The notes beneath the pieces are model-generated. The model was given only the letters and a program-made list of their open reading frames with translations. It did not search any database and was not told the DNA's origin. A stretch of 56,184 bases of DNA from contig JBBSLL010000018.1 in NCBI GenBank assembly GCA_038255255.1, positions 1-56,184 on the forward strand, read 5' to 3'. The translations under genes and the position numbers were made by a program. Positions 44,785 to 53,387 of this stretch are shown here, piece after piece; position 1 is the first letter of the stretch; each line of letters opens with the position of its first letter. Origin of the DNA: JBBQNY01 sp038255255. Its GTDB lineage: Bacteria > Pseudomonadota > Gammaproteobacteria > Xanthomonadales > Ahniellaceae.

Positions 44785-44863
44785 AAACTTTCCAAGATGG
44801 TTGGAAAGCGAAGAGCTCGCTTTCGTGCAAATTCCCGTGTGCTGCGCCGAACCCGTGAGCGCG

Positions 44864-45709
44864 TCACAGTCCTGGCGGTTTTCCATTGCCGACTTGCGCG
44901 GGATGCCACATCCAGTGCCAGGGTTCGTAGTCGATGCCATGCGGATTGCCGCGCGGGTAACTCATCGCAAATCCGAATCGCCGTGCATTGTTCGTCAGCC
45001 AGTCGAATGCAGAAGTCTCCTCGAAGGTTTCTTCGGCAGGAGCTTCGCCCGGTGTGCCGATGTCGAGCGCGCGACCGCTGTGGTGTTCACTGAACCCCGG
45101 CGCGGCGTTGACAGCGAGAATCTCGTCGATGCTCTGGCCGCGGGCCAGTTTCCGGAGAAAGATGCCGGCCTGGTATGCGTGCGATCGAAAGCCGGAAATC
45201 GCTTCGATGGCGACATCATCGCGAGCGGCCGCGTCGCGCATTCGCGTCCAGGCTAGAGAAGCGGGCGCCTCCAGCCACAACGGGCGTCGGTAACGGTCCA
45301 CACCGGCGTACGCAAGCAAGGTCGGTTCGCGAACTGGAGCGAGTCCCGACCGCTGCGCATATTGCGATCCGGTCGCCGCGACGAGCGTACTATCCAGCGC
45401 CTCGCCAACGAACCTTGCCTGTGCCGCCAAATTCGCCCTGGGGCCGGCGTAGTGCAGGGCACGCAAATGCTGTGCCTGCTTCGCCAACGCGTGGGCTTCG
45501 TAACGCCACTTCGTGTCCGCACGCACCAGCCAAGTCCAGCCAACGCGGCCGCGAATCGCAGCGCATGCCAGGAACTTGCCATCGGATTTGCGTCGCAGCA
45601 GCCATTCGTGCGACGAGAGGTGGCGCTGCACCAGGATCGTTCTGGCGCGCATGACACGCGCCGGGGCGAGATCGAGGCTTGTGCCGTTGATAAGAACAGC
45701 GGTCATCAT
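44864..45709 (-). CDS. VanY-type D-alanyl-D-alanine carboxypeptidase
   Basis: A 281-residue protein whose C-terminal half (about residues 140-275) is a VanY/LAS zinc peptidase: ISGFRSHAYQAGIF, NAAPGFSEHHSGRALDIG (His and Asp zinc ligands) and YEPWHWMW (third His). It would trim the terminal D-Ala from peptidoglycan stems. The N-terminal 130 residues are unfamiliar and no signal peptide is visible, which is odd for a periplasmic enzyme; the start could be wrong or the protein may act elsewhere. Confidence 0.85.
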   Translation of the reverse strand: MMTAVLINGTSLDLAPARVMRARTILVQRHLSSHEWLLRRKSDGKFLACAAIRGRVGWTWLVRADTKWRYEAHALAKQAQHLRALHYAGPRANLAAQARFVGEALDSTLVAATGSQYAQRSGLAPVREPTLLAYAGVDRYRRPLWLEAPASLAWTRMRDAAARDDVAIEAISGFRSHAYQAGIFLRKLARGQSIDEILAVNAAPGFSEHHSGRALDIGTPGEAPAEETFEETSAFDWLTNNARRFGFAMSYPRGNPHGIDYEPWHWMWHPAQVGNGKPPGL

Positions 45710-45773
45710 CGGCCGAGCCTAGCCAAACCGGGGTGGCTCGACACTGCGTGCACCACTGTGCCAGCGGGCGCGC

Positions 45774-45953
45774 TCACTGCTGCCGCTTGAAGAACAGCCG
45801 CACGGTCTCCACCGGATGCGACTGGCTGACCGCAACGAGTTCCCAGCCGAGCGCGCCATGCTTGTCGAGTTCGGCCTGCAGGGTCGCATGGTTGCTGCCG
45901 ATGAATTTGGCCTTCACCTCGATCACCAGATGCTGCCAGCGTTGCGATGCCAT
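45774..45953 (-). CDS. DUF4177 small protein
   Basis: A 59-residue protein, MASQRWQHLVIEVKAKFIG and onward, with the DUF4177 core LQAELDKHGALGWELVAVSQ and a C-terminal RLFFKRQ. This family has a single beta-alpha-beta fold of unknown role. ATG start and TGA stop; the RHH gene ends 5 nt upstream, so they are coupled. Confidence 0.82.
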   Translation of the reverse strand: MASQRWQHLVIEVKAKFIGSNHATLQAELDKHGALGWELVAVSQSHPVETVRLFFKRQQ

Positions 45954-45958
45954 TGGCG

Positions 45959-46153
45959 TTACTCCTTGAGCCTGGGAGATGACTTGCCCGAGGACGGCTC
46001 GGGCGACTTGAGGCGTGAATGCTGTCGCAGTGCCTCCCGCAGCACGTACTCGATCTGCGCATTGAGACTACGCAGGTCGTCGTCGGCCCAGCGCTGCATC
46101 GCGTTGAGCACGTCGACCCCGATGCGCAGCGGATACGCCTTGCGCTCGCTCAT
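45959..46153 (-). CDS. Arc-type ribbon-helix-helix protein
   Basis: A 64-residue predicted DNA-binding protein. KAYPLRIGVDVLNAMQRWAD supplies the beta strand and first helix; SLNAQIEYVLREALRQH is the second helix of the Arc/MetJ fold. The C-terminal 16 residues are polar and basic. It is placed between the SPFH gene and DUF4177, all leftward. It may regulate this cluster (see the GATATC repeats). Confidence 0.8.
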   Translation of the reverse strand: MSERKAYPLRIGVDVLNAMQRWADDDLRSLNAQIEYVLREALRQHSRLKSPEPSSGKSSPRLKE

Positions 46154-46245
46154 GGGGGCGTTGCTGCCGCTGGCTGGGGCATCGGCGCAAATCCCCGATG
46201 CGGCAGCTCGCCAATGCTGGATTCACCCGGCACGTTCGCGGCCCG

Positions 46246-47088
46246 TCAGTACAGTGAACCGGTGTTGACGATCGGCTGGGTGCTGCGATCCGAGCACAGC
46301 ACAACCAGCAGATTGCTGACCATGGCGGCCTTGCGTTCCTCGTCGAGTTTCACGACGCCATTCTTCTCGAGCTCGGCCAGTGCCAGTTCGACCATGCCGA
46401 CCGCTCCGGCAACTATGCGCGTGCGCGCTGCGATCACCGCGTTGGCCTGCTGGCGCTGCAGCATCGCGTGGGCGATCTCGGGGGCATAGGCCAGGTGCGA
46501 GATGCGCGCCTCGATCACCGTGATGCCCGCCTTGGTCAGTCGTTCCTGGATTTCGCGCTGCAGATGCTCGCTGACTTCCGTCGAGTGCGAACGCAAGGCG
46601 ATCGTGTGCTCGTCATGCAGGTCGTAGGGGTAACTGGTTGCCATCTGCCGCAACGCCGATTCGCTTTGTACGTGCAGGAAATTCTCGTAGTCGTCGACCT
46701 CGAAGATTGCCTCGGCCGAGTCGTGCACCTGCCACACGACGACGGCGGCAATCTCGATCGGACTGCCTTCGATTTCGTTGACCTTGAGCTTGCTCGACTC
46801 GAAGTTGCGGATGCGCAGGCTGACCTTCTTCTTCGAGTAGAAAGGATTGGCCCAGCGCAGGCCCTCGGTGCGCTCGGTTCCGATATACCGCCCGAACAGC
46901 TGCAGGACGACGGCCTGGTTCGGCTGCACGATGAACAGGCCGAAAAGGAGCACGAACAGGACCACCAGCACCGGCACCACCAGCAACATGCCGCGCATCA
47001 GGAAATAGATCGCAACACCATGCAGTGCCAGCAGCAACATCAGCGCTATCAAACCGGACGCCGTTCGGACTTGCTGTTCGTGTGCCAT
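46246..47088 (-). CDS. SPFH / band 7 family membrane protein
   Basis: A 280-residue protein with an N-terminal double hydrophobic segment (ASGLIALMLLLALHGVAIYF and MLLVVPVLVVLFVLLFGLFI) followed by the SPFH domain: VQPNQAVVLQLFGRYIGTER, LRIRNFESSKLKVNEIEGSP, IEIAAVVVWQVHDSAEAIFE and IEARISHLAYAPEIAHAML. It is like QmcA/stomatin-type scaffolds that organise membrane microdomains. It reads leftward toward the RHH and DUF4177 genes, with a 92-bp gap. No NfeD partner is seen. Confidence 0.9.
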   Translation of the reverse strand: MAHEQQVRTASGLIALMLLLALHGVAIYFLMRGMLLVVPVLVVLFVLLFGLFIVQPNQAVVLQLFGRYIGTERTEGLRWANPFYSKKKVSLRIRNFESSKLKVNEIEGSPIEIAAVVVWQVHDSAEAIFEVDDYENFLHVQSESALRQMATSYPYDLHDEHTIALRSHSTEVSEHLQREIQERLTKAGITVIEARISHLAYAPEIAHAMLQRQQANAVIAARTRIVAGAVGMVELALAELEKNGVVKLDEERKAAMVSNLLVVLCSDRSTQPIVNTGSLY

Positions 47089-47115
47089 CGACTTGCTCCG
47101 ACGTGTGGTGGACGC

Positions 47116-47143
47116 AAGATATCACAAAGATATCAAATTGCAA
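47116..47143 (-). promoter_or_regulatory. Candidate promoter with two GATATC repeats before the SPFH gene
   Basis: On the minus strand TTGCAA (47143-47138), 16 bp, TATCTT (47121-47116). Two copies of GATATC (47118-47123 and 47129-47134) are exactly 11 bp apart, one helical turn, and one overlaps the -10. This AT-rich patch is unusual in a GC-rich window. Spaced short repeats are how ribbon-helix-helix proteins bind. Confidence 0.5.
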
Positions 47144-47158
47144 TCAATGGGCGCTGCC

Positions 47159-48115
47159 TCACGGCAGGCTCGGAACTCTCAGCAGCGGCGTAGGTACGCG
47201 CTCGGACGCCAGGTACAGATCGCCGGTGCGCGGATCGAATGCGACGGCCTCGGCCTGGGGCAGGAAGGTCGCGCCGAGCGCTCTCGGCGGCACGCGCAGC
47301 GCCTGGCGCCAACTCTGGTGGGGTCCGCGGCCGTAGACGTACGCGTCGCCGTAGGTCCGTATGGCAAAAAGGCCGTCGTCGCGCAGCGCAGCCCCGGTGA
47401 TCTGCGCACGGAACCGCCCGAGGCGTGGCTCGTGCGCGAGTTCTTCCGCCGTGGGCTGCGGCACGCCATGGAGCCGGGCAATTTCCTCCGGCACGGATAC
47501 CTTTCCGGCGGGCTGGAACAAATCCTCAAGAGGAATCCGGAAAAGCTGCGCGGGTACCCGCTTCTTCGAAACCAGGAGGATTTCGCCCCGTACCGCGTCG
47601 ACTGCCACGGCCTCGCAGTCGCGAGCCCCATCCGGCCACCGGAACGCGAGTCGCGCAACCGGACGCACGACCGCGGCTGCAAGCGTGCGCGGTTCTTCGA
47701 CCAGGATGAGCTCAAGACTGGAGCGGACCCCTCCGTTGTCTCCCACGTCGCCGATCAGCAGGTAGCTCCGGCCCTCGTGGACGAATGCCGAGAGATCTTC
47801 CCAGTCGATGTTGGTCACGCCTTCGACATCGAACGCAGCCAATCGGCGGCCGCGATTGGAAAGTGCGTACAGTCGCGCCGCGTTCCCGCTGTCGTTTACT
47901 GCCCACAGCACGTTGCGATGGTTGCGCGAAACCGCAATGCCACTGATCTCGGACAGTTCGGCGTCGGTGATCAGTCCTGCAACCTCAGGCGCGCCCAGGC
48001 GCGGTTCCTCCGCGCGCAGCGTGTGCGTGCAAGCCGTCCCCAGGACCACGAGCAGCACTGCGATCGCCTGACGGAATCGCGCCATTCCCGCTGCGCGTGC
48101 GCCGCGCTGGCCCAT
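47159..48115 (-). CDS. Secreted beta-propeller-like protein of unknown function
   Basis: A 318-residue protein with an N-terminal signal (ARFRQAIAVLLVVLGTAC); the Cys in GTAC could be lipidated, although the lipobox is not canonical. The mature part repeats short blade-like segments (EISGIAVSRNHRNVLWAVND, LAFRWPDGARDCEAVAVDAV, GAALRDDGLFAIRTYGDAYV, AVAFDPRTGDLYLASERV). This pattern is typical of esterase-like/SdiA-regulated-like propellers. ATG at 48115 overlaps the transglutaminase stop; an ATG at 48085 is an alternative. Confidence 0.7.
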   Translation of the reverse strand: MGQRGARAAGMARFRQAIAVLLVVLGTACTHTLRAEEPRLGAPEVAGLITDAELSEISGIAVSRNHRNVLWAVNDSGNAARLYALSNRGRRLAAFDVEGVTNIDWEDLSAFVHEGRSYLLIGDVGDNGGVRSSLELILVEEPRTLAAAVVRPVARLAFRWPDGARDCEAVAVDAVRGEILLVSKKRVPAQLFRIPLEDLFQPAGKVSVPEEIARLHGVPQPTAEELAHEPRLGRFRAQITGAALRDDGLFAIRTYGDAYVYGRGPHQSWRQALRVPPRALGATFLPQAEAVAFDPRTGDLYLASERVPTPLLRVPSLP

Positions 48116-49626
48116 CAGCGCGCCATTTCCGGCTTCGCCTCGGACGCACCGACCGGCTCGGCTTCGACGATCCGCGTCGAGCCCAGAAGACTGACGCTGT
48201 GATAAAAGCCAACGGGGTCGCCGTCGCCCACGCTGAATGCGATGTGGCCTGCGTCGAAACCGCGCAGCGCCGCGTCGAAGCTGCGCCACTTGCCGTCCAC
48301 CCAGGCTTGCGTCCATGCGTGTGGCACGAAGACCCGTTCGCGGCCCACGTATTCCGGCGCGAAAGCGAGCCCGCTGACCACGCGCGCGGGAATCCCGACG
48401 CTCCTGGCCATTGCCGCGAGCAGCAGTGCGTGTTCGGTGCAATCGCCCTCGCGCGAATCGGCCGTCTCGGCTGCGGACGCGTAACCGATGCTGAGATTCT
48501 TGTCCTGGATATGCGAGCGCACACCCGCTTCAAGCAGTTGCATGCGCTTCGCATCCGAACGAGCCGTGCCGACTGCCGCGAATGCCAGGCGCTTTACGTC
48601 TGCATCGCCCGACTGGAGCCATGCGGTGGCGCGCGAATCCGCCGCAGCCGGAGCCGCATCGCTGTTGAAGGACGTATTTGGCGTGACGGTGACCTCCCAG
48701 GCGCGTGCGACTCCCGGCAACCGGCGTGCCCGCTGCTCCGCGGTGTCGATCAGGATCGAGTTGCCTGCGCTCTGCGCAAGTTCGATCCGGTAGCGGACCG
48801 GTTCCTGCAGCCGGTTCCGATCCAGTCCCGCCGGTGCATCCACAAGGGTTCGGGCCAACACGTCAGACGACTGGTTCGGGCCCTGCGCGCAGGCACGATC
48901 GCAGGCGACCATTTCCATCGACACGCCGAGGATCGGCAACCGGATACGCTGCGGCCGGTGCTGCAAGTCGACCCAGGTGGTGCCGTCGATCCTCGCACCG
49001 CCGATGTCGATCGCCTGCTCGACCCGCGTCAGCGTTTCGGTACGGGTCCCCACCGACACGCGCTCAGGGCCGATCACGGTCAAATGCGTAGTCGCCGCAG
49101 CGAGCGAATCGCCGAAGAAAGTGGGGATCGCAAGCCGGGTACCGGGGGCCAGTCCCGCGGCTGCTTCGAGCAGGCGCGCGCCCTCACTCAACACTGCACC
49201 ACGTGGCCATTCGACGGTGCGCGTGGATACCGCATCGCCGTTGCGTTGTTCGACGACGAGTCTGCCCGATGCATCGAGTCGACCGGTCGTCCTGCTGCTG
49301 GAGCCCGCCATCACGGTTGCGGACTCGAAAGCGAGCGGCTTGCCCTGGGGTGTCTCGACGTGTCTTTCCACACTCTCGAAAGAAAGCGGCGTCCCGGCGC
49401 GATCGATCACGAAGCTCGTGGTGGACGTGGAGATGATGCGGTCGGGCGCTGCTTCGCGAACCGTGTGCAGATGCCCGATCTTGCGTCCCTCGAGCGTGAC
49501 GCGCATCCATGATTCGTCCCGGTCGGGAAGGGCAGAGGCCGCCAACGCCTCGTTCGAGCTGAGCAATACCAGCAGAAGCGCAGCGATTGCGCGGCCGCCA
49601 ATGGGCCGCAAGTGGGTTCTGTGCAT
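48115..49626 (-). CDS. Secreted transglutaminase-like protein
   Basis: A 503-residue protein with a signal peptide (IAALLLVLLSSNEALA). The C-terminal transglutaminase core has the triad Cys396 (EGDCTEHALLLAAMARSVG), His436 (VPHAWTQAWV) and the Asp of WRSFDAALRGFDA. The first 330 residues form a beta-rich domain (WMRVTLEGRKIGHLHTVREA) often fused to such cores. Acting as a protease or amide transferase in the periplasm is possible; substrate unknown. Its stop overlaps the following ATG, so the two are cotranscribed. Confidence 0.82.
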   Translation of the reverse strand: MHRTHLRPIGGRAIAALLLVLLSSNEALAASALPDRDESWMRVTLEGRKIGHLHTVREAAPDRIISTSTTSFVIDRAGTPLSFESVERHVETPQGKPLAFESATVMAGSSSRTTGRLDASGRLVVEQRNGDAVSTRTVEWPRGAVLSEGARLLEAAAGLAPGTRLAIPTFFGDSLAAATTHLTVIGPERVSVGTRTETLTRVEQAIDIGGARIDGTTWVDLQHRPQRIRLPILGVSMEMVACDRACAQGPNQSSDVLARTLVDAPAGLDRNRLQEPVRYRIELAQSAGNSILIDTAEQRARRLPGVARAWEVTVTPNTSFNSDAAPAAADSRATAWLQSGDADVKRLAFAAVGTARSDAKRMQLLEAGVRSHIQDKNLSIGYASAAETADSREGDCTEHALLLAAMARSVGIPARVVSGLAFAPEYVGRERVFVPHAWTQAWVDGKWRSFDAALRGFDAGHIAFSVGDGDPVGFYHSVSLLGSTRIVEAEPVGASEAKPEMAR

Positions 49627-49700
49627 GCCGCTATTCTGGCAGCAGGGCACGCCCTTCGCAGCCGCAACTAGAATCGAGTTTTCAACTTCGGGATCGATGC

Positions 49701-50891
49701 ATGCAGTGGGGCACGCCATTGAACGATTCTGCCGGGCGCCTGTTGCTGCTCGGCTCCGGTGAACTCGGCCGCGAGGTTGCGATCGAGGCGCAGCGACTCG
49801 GCATCGAAGTCGTAGCCGCGGATCGCTACCCCCATGCGCCGGCGATGTCGGTGGCGCATCGGGCGCATGTGCTCGACATGCTCGACGGTGCGGCACTGCG
49901 TGCGCTCATTGCGCTGGAACGTCCGACCTGGGTGGTCCCCGAAATCGAGGCGATCCACACAGCCACGCTCCAGGACCTCGAGCGCGAAGGCGTGCGTGTC
50001 GTGCCGACCGCGCGCGCGGCACAACTGACCATGAATCGGGAGGGCATTCGCCGGCTTGCGGCGGAAGAACTCGGGTTGCCGGTGTCTCCCTACCTGTTCG
50101 TTGACGATGTCGACGCGTATCGCCGCGCCGTTGCCAGGATCGGGCTCCCTTGCGTGGTCAAGCCGCTGATGAGTTCGTCGGGTAAAGGGCAAAGCATCGT
50201 GCGCGACACGGATGCCGTAGATCGCGCATGGCAGCATGCCCAGGAGGCCGGACGAGCCGGGGCAGGGCGTGTAATCGTGGAGGGCTTCGTGCCTTTCGAA
50301 AGCGAGCTGACCTTGCTCACGGTGCGGCATTCGGGCGGCACTTCGTTCTGTGCGCCGATAGGTCACCTGCAGGTCGATGGAGACTATCGTGAATCATGGC
50401 AACCGCATCCGCTCTCGCCGGAACTCGTGGCGCAATGCGAGCAGATTGCCGCGCGCATCACTGACGCATTGGGCGGTTCCGGAATTTTCGGCGTGGAGCT
50501 CTTCGTCGCGGGCGACCGCGTGCTGTTCTCCGAAGTGTCGCCACGTCCGCACGACACAGGGATGGTCACGATCGTTTCCCAGGACCCCAACCAGTTCGCA
50601 CTGCACGTACGCGCAATCCTGGGGTTGCCGGTTCCTGCGATAGCCCAGCGCGGGCCGGCGGCTTCCTGCGCGATCCTCGGGCTCGGTAAAGGCGTCCCCC
50701 ACTATTCTGGAATGGAGGAAGCGCTGAGCGAACCGGATACGGCACTTCGACTGTTTGGAAAGCCGAATGTCGCCGGAACGCGCCGCCTGGGCGTGGCGCT
50801 GGCGCGCGGCAGGGACATCTCGACGGCGCGCGAGCGGGCGCGACGCGTTGCGGCATCGGTACACATCGGTTTCGATGGAGCGGATTCATGA
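49701..50891 (+). CDS. purT: Formate-dependent phosphoribosylglycinamide formyltransferase
   Basis: Folate-independent third step of purine synthesis: GAR + formate + ATP to formyl-GAR. The 396-residue ATP-grasp enzyme has LLLLGSGELGREVAIEAQRL, VADRYPHAPAMSVAHR, PLMSSSGKGQSIVR, FGVELFVAG and SEVSPRPHDTGMVTIVSQ. The ATG at 49701 gives the family-typical start. It is divergent from the transglutaminase by 74 bp. The downstream small gene overlaps it by 4 nt. Confidence 0.95.
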   Translation: MQWGTPLNDSAGRLLLLGSGELGREVAIEAQRLGIEVVAADRYPHAPAMSVAHRAHVLDMLDGAALRALIALERPTWVVPEIEAIHTATLQDLEREGVRVVPTARAAQLTMNREGIRRLAAEELGLPVSPYLFVDDVDAYRRAVARIGLPCVVKPLMSSSGKGQSIVRDTDAVDRAWQHAQEAGRAGAGRVIVEGFVPFESELTLLTVRHSGGTSFCAPIGHLQVDGDYRESWQPHPLSPELVAQCEQIAARITDALGGSGIFGVELFVAGDRVLFSEVSPRPHDTGMVTIVSQDPNQFALHVRAILGLPVPAIAQRGPAASCAILGLGKGVPHYSGMEEALSEPDTALRLFGKPNVAGTRRLGVALARGRDISTARERARRVAASVHIGFDGADS

Positions 50892-51262
50892 GCGAGCAGG
50901 TGCAGTATGCGGTGCATCTTTTCCAGTCGGCGCTCGTCGAACTGGGTGAAGCCCTGGCGCCCTATCTCCACGAAGGCCCCTCGGGAAAGCACGTTTTGTG
51001 CAGTGAAATCGACGCGGGAGGGCCCTTGTTCGAAATGACTATCCACGCGGTGGACGAGGCGGGAACCGTGCTCGAGCTCGAACTCATGGTTCCCGTAGGG
51101 ATGGTCAAGCTCGTCATCGCCGTGCAGCAGGATGCACGGTTCGGTTTCGCGCGACGATCAAAGCCTACCGCAGCCGCAATCGTCGGCACGCCGGAAACTG
51201 CTTCCACGACAGTTCCGGAGGCATCCTCTGCCGAGTCGCGAGCCTCGACTGTCGAGAGTTGA
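50888..51262 (+). CDS. Small hypothetical protein coupled to purT
   Basis: A 124-residue protein. The first 85 residues are compact (EQVQYAVHLFQSALVELGEAL, then EMTIHAVDEAGTVLELELMV) and predicted alpha/beta. The C-terminal 40 residues are Ala, Thr, Ser, Glu-rich and probably disordered. The ATG overlaps the purT stop (ATGA). I do not recognise a family. It has no signal peptide or membrane helix. Confidence 0.65.
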   Translation: MSEQVQYAVHLFQSALVELGEALAPYLHEGPSGKHVLCSEIDAGGPLFEMTIHAVDEAGTVLELELMVPVGMVKLVIAVQQDARFGFARRSKPTAAAIVGTPETASTTVPEASSAESRASTVES

Positions 51263-51298
51263 CGAACCCGAAATCCCGGTCGTTTGCTTTCTAGTCGC

Positions 51299-52033
51299 TT
51301 ACCCTGTCGGGTTCCCGGTGCGTTGCGCATCGGTCCACTCCTCCACCAGCAGGTGATGCTGCGGGCGGAAGCGGAGTTTGTAGTGCATGGCGGGATGACG
51401 ATCGAGCCAGTAACCGAGGTAGAGGTGCGGCAGCTGCAGCGTACGCGTCAGTGCAACCTGCGAGAGGATCGCGAAGGTACCGAGGCTGCGCGCAGCGTGC
51501 GCCGGCGCAGGATCGAAGAACGTGTAGACCGCGGAGCAGCCCACTGTTGTTACGTCGGTGACGGCTACTGCGAGGAGGCGCCCCCCGGCGCGCATGCAGA
51601 CGAAGCGCGTGTCGGCCCATTCCGCGAGGAACATCGCGCCGAATTCCGTCGTGTCCTCCGCCGTCATCGCGCTGCCGGAATGCCGCGCATCGATGTAGCG
51701 CGCGTACAGTTCAAGCACTTCGGCGTCGCACTGCGATGGCCCGAGGGTGACGTCGAGATCGGCATTGCGTGCGAGGCACCGGTGCTGGGATCGATCCGGC
51801 CGGAAGTCCGCGACGGGAATCCTCACGGGTATGCAGGCCGTGCACGCATCGCATCGCGGCCGGTAGAGCACCGGGCCGCTGCGTCGGAATCCGGCCGCGA
51901 GCAGTTGGGGAAACGCGGCGCCTGGGGAATCCGTTGCAGGGTCCAGGACCAGGTTACGAGCGCTCCGCTCGGGCCAATAACCGCAGGAATGCGGCGCGGT
52001 ATGCAGCAATCGCAACGTAGTCTCGCGAGTCAT
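51299..52033 (-). CDS. bpt: Leucyl-tRNA-protein transferase (Bpt/Ate family)
   Basis: Transfers leucine from Leu-tRNA to N-terminal Asp/Glu (Bpt) for the N-end rule. The 244-residue protein has the Cys-rich CDACTACIPVRI, RCLARNADLDV, DTTEFGAMFLAEW and LYLGYWLDRHPAMHYKLRFR. The ATG at 52033 gives MTRETTLRLLHTAPHSCGYW, the family-like start; the track upstream is an extension into spacer. It is followed 34 bp past its end by the convergent unknown gene. Confidence 0.92.
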   Translation of the reverse strand: MTRETTLRLLHTAPHSCGYWPERSARNLVLDPATDSPGAAFPQLLAAGFRRSGPVLYRPRCDACTACIPVRIPVADFRPDRSQHRCLARNADLDVTLGPSQCDAEVLELYARYIDARHSGSAMTAEDTTEFGAMFLAEWADTRFVCMRAGGRLLAVAVTDVTTVGCSAVYTFFDPAPAHAARSLGTFAILSQVALTRTLQLPHLYLGYWLDRHPAMHYKLRFRPQHHLLVEEWTDAQRTGNPTG

Positions 52034-52103
52034 CGGTGTAGCGCTCGGACGGAGGCGCGGTGAGGCCGCAAGGAAAGGCGCCGGCTGCAGGCGCAATGCC
52101 GTA

Positions 52104-52484
52104 TCAGAACACGCCGAACAGCCGCAATCCCACCAGAACCGCGCCCAGGGCGCACGCCACCAGCAACCACAGCCGCAGGCGGCCTGGTCCCGCTGAAGGA
52201 AGCGGCGGCTCCGCGGGAATGTAGTTCGGGTCCTGCACGCGGGTGGTGGGCACCAGGTTGGCGTCGCGGAGGATTTCGCGGGCGCGCACCACGTCTGCAG
52301 GTCGCACCCAGACCTGCGGCCAGTCTTTCTTCGTCTGTCGGTCGCTGTAGGGCATATGGTTGCGATCCCAGCCTTCCGACCATTTCTTGCGATTGCTGAC
52401 GATCGGTTCTACGCCGCCGATGCGCAGCAACGCCACCACGCGATCGACATTGTCCAGGCGGGGCGACGCGAAGATCTGACGCAT
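52104..52484 (-). CDS. DUF2007-type 'pathogenicity-like' protein
   Basis: A 126-residue protein. The first 70 residues resemble the DUF2007 (signal-transducing PII-like) fold: RQIFASPRLDNVDRVVALLR, IVSNRKKWSEGWDR, QVWVRPADVVRAREILRD. A Pro-rich linker leads to a C-terminal membrane helix (LWLLVACALGAVLVGLRLF). Such genes are widespread in Xanthomonadaceae. The role is unknown. It starts 3 nt after the tesB stop and is probably cotranscribed. Confidence 0.72.
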   Translation of the reverse strand: MRQIFASPRLDNVDRVVALLRIGGVEPIVSNRKKWSEGWDRNHMPYSDRQTKKDWPQVWVRPADVVRAREILRDANLVPTTRVQDPNYIPAEPPLPSAGPGRLRLWLLVACALGAVLVGLRLFGVF

Positions 52485-52487
52485 GCT

Positions 52488-53387
52488 TCAGGATTCCTTC
52501 TGCAAAAGTGAGGTGAGGCGGATCAATCCTTCCTGCGCGGTCGACGCAACCAGTTGCCCCGCCTTCGTGTAGAGACTGCCTCGCGCCAAGCCTCGCGCTC
52601 CCTCCGCACTGGGGCTGTCGCACGAATACAGGAGCCATTCGTCGATGCGAAACGGTCGATGGAACCAGATCGCGTGATCCAGGCTCGCCATCTGCACGTC
52701 GGGCTGGAAATAGGAAATTCCGTGCGGCAGTGTCGCCGTTCCCAGCAAGTGGAAATCGGAGGCGTAGGCGAGTAGCGATCGATGCAGTTCGGGCGCGTCG
52801 CCGATGGGCGACACGAGCCGGAACCAGACCTGCTGGAAGGGTGGGCGCCTCGGCCGCTTGATTTCATCGCGGGGATACACATGACGAAATTCGAAAGGGC
52901 CTTCGAGCGTCAGCCAGCGCATCAACTTGGGTGGCAGCCGGGCCAGCATGTCGGGCGGCAGGGGTTCGGGCGATTCGAGATCTTCCGGCATCGGGACTTC
53001 GGGCATCGACAACTGGTGCTCGACGCCGGGCTCCGAGATCTGGAACGACGCCGCGAGCACGAAGATCGGCTCTCCGTGCTGGATGGCCACCACGCGGCGA
53101 ACGGAAAAGCTCCTGCCATCGCGCGCGACTTCAACCTGATAGACGATCGGTGCCTTGATGTCGCCGGCACGCAGGAAGTAGGCGTGCAGCGAGTGCAACT
53201 GCCGCTCCGCGTCCACCGTCTGCTGCGCCGCGGATACGGCCTGGCCGAGCACCTGCCCGCCGAAGACGTAATTGGTGCCGATGTCGCGGCTGGCGCCTCG
53301 AAAAAGCCTGTCTTCGAGCCGCTCGAGCGCCAGCAGCTCGACCAGTTCATTGACGATGGTGGCGTGCATGGCGTCAGTCACTGTCAT
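52488..53387 (-). CDS. tesB: Acyl-CoA thioesterase II
   Basis: Hydrolyses medium- to long-chain acyl-CoA. The 299-residue double-hotdog protein has IGTNYVFGGQVLGQAVSAAQ, LHSLHAYFLRAGDIKAPIVY and the catalytic region MASLDHAIWFHRPFRIDEWL with Asp. The length is usual. The stop of the upstream amidase overlaps its start by 14 nt, implying a shared transcript. Confidence 0.94.
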   Translation of the reverse strand: MTVTDAMHATIVNELVELLALERLEDRLFRGASRDIGTNYVFGGQVLGQAVSAAQQTVDAERQLHSLHAYFLRAGDIKAPIVYQVEVARDGRSFSVRRVVAIQHGEPIFVLAASFQISEPGVEHQLSMPEVPMPEDLESPEPLPPDMLARLPPKLMRWLTLEGPFEFRHVYPRDEIKRPRRPPFQQVWFRLVSPIGDAPELHRSLLAYASDFHLLGTATLPHGISYFQPDVQMASLDHAIWFHRPFRIDEWLLYSCDSPSAEGARGLARGSLYTKAGQLVASTAQEGLIRLTSLLQKES

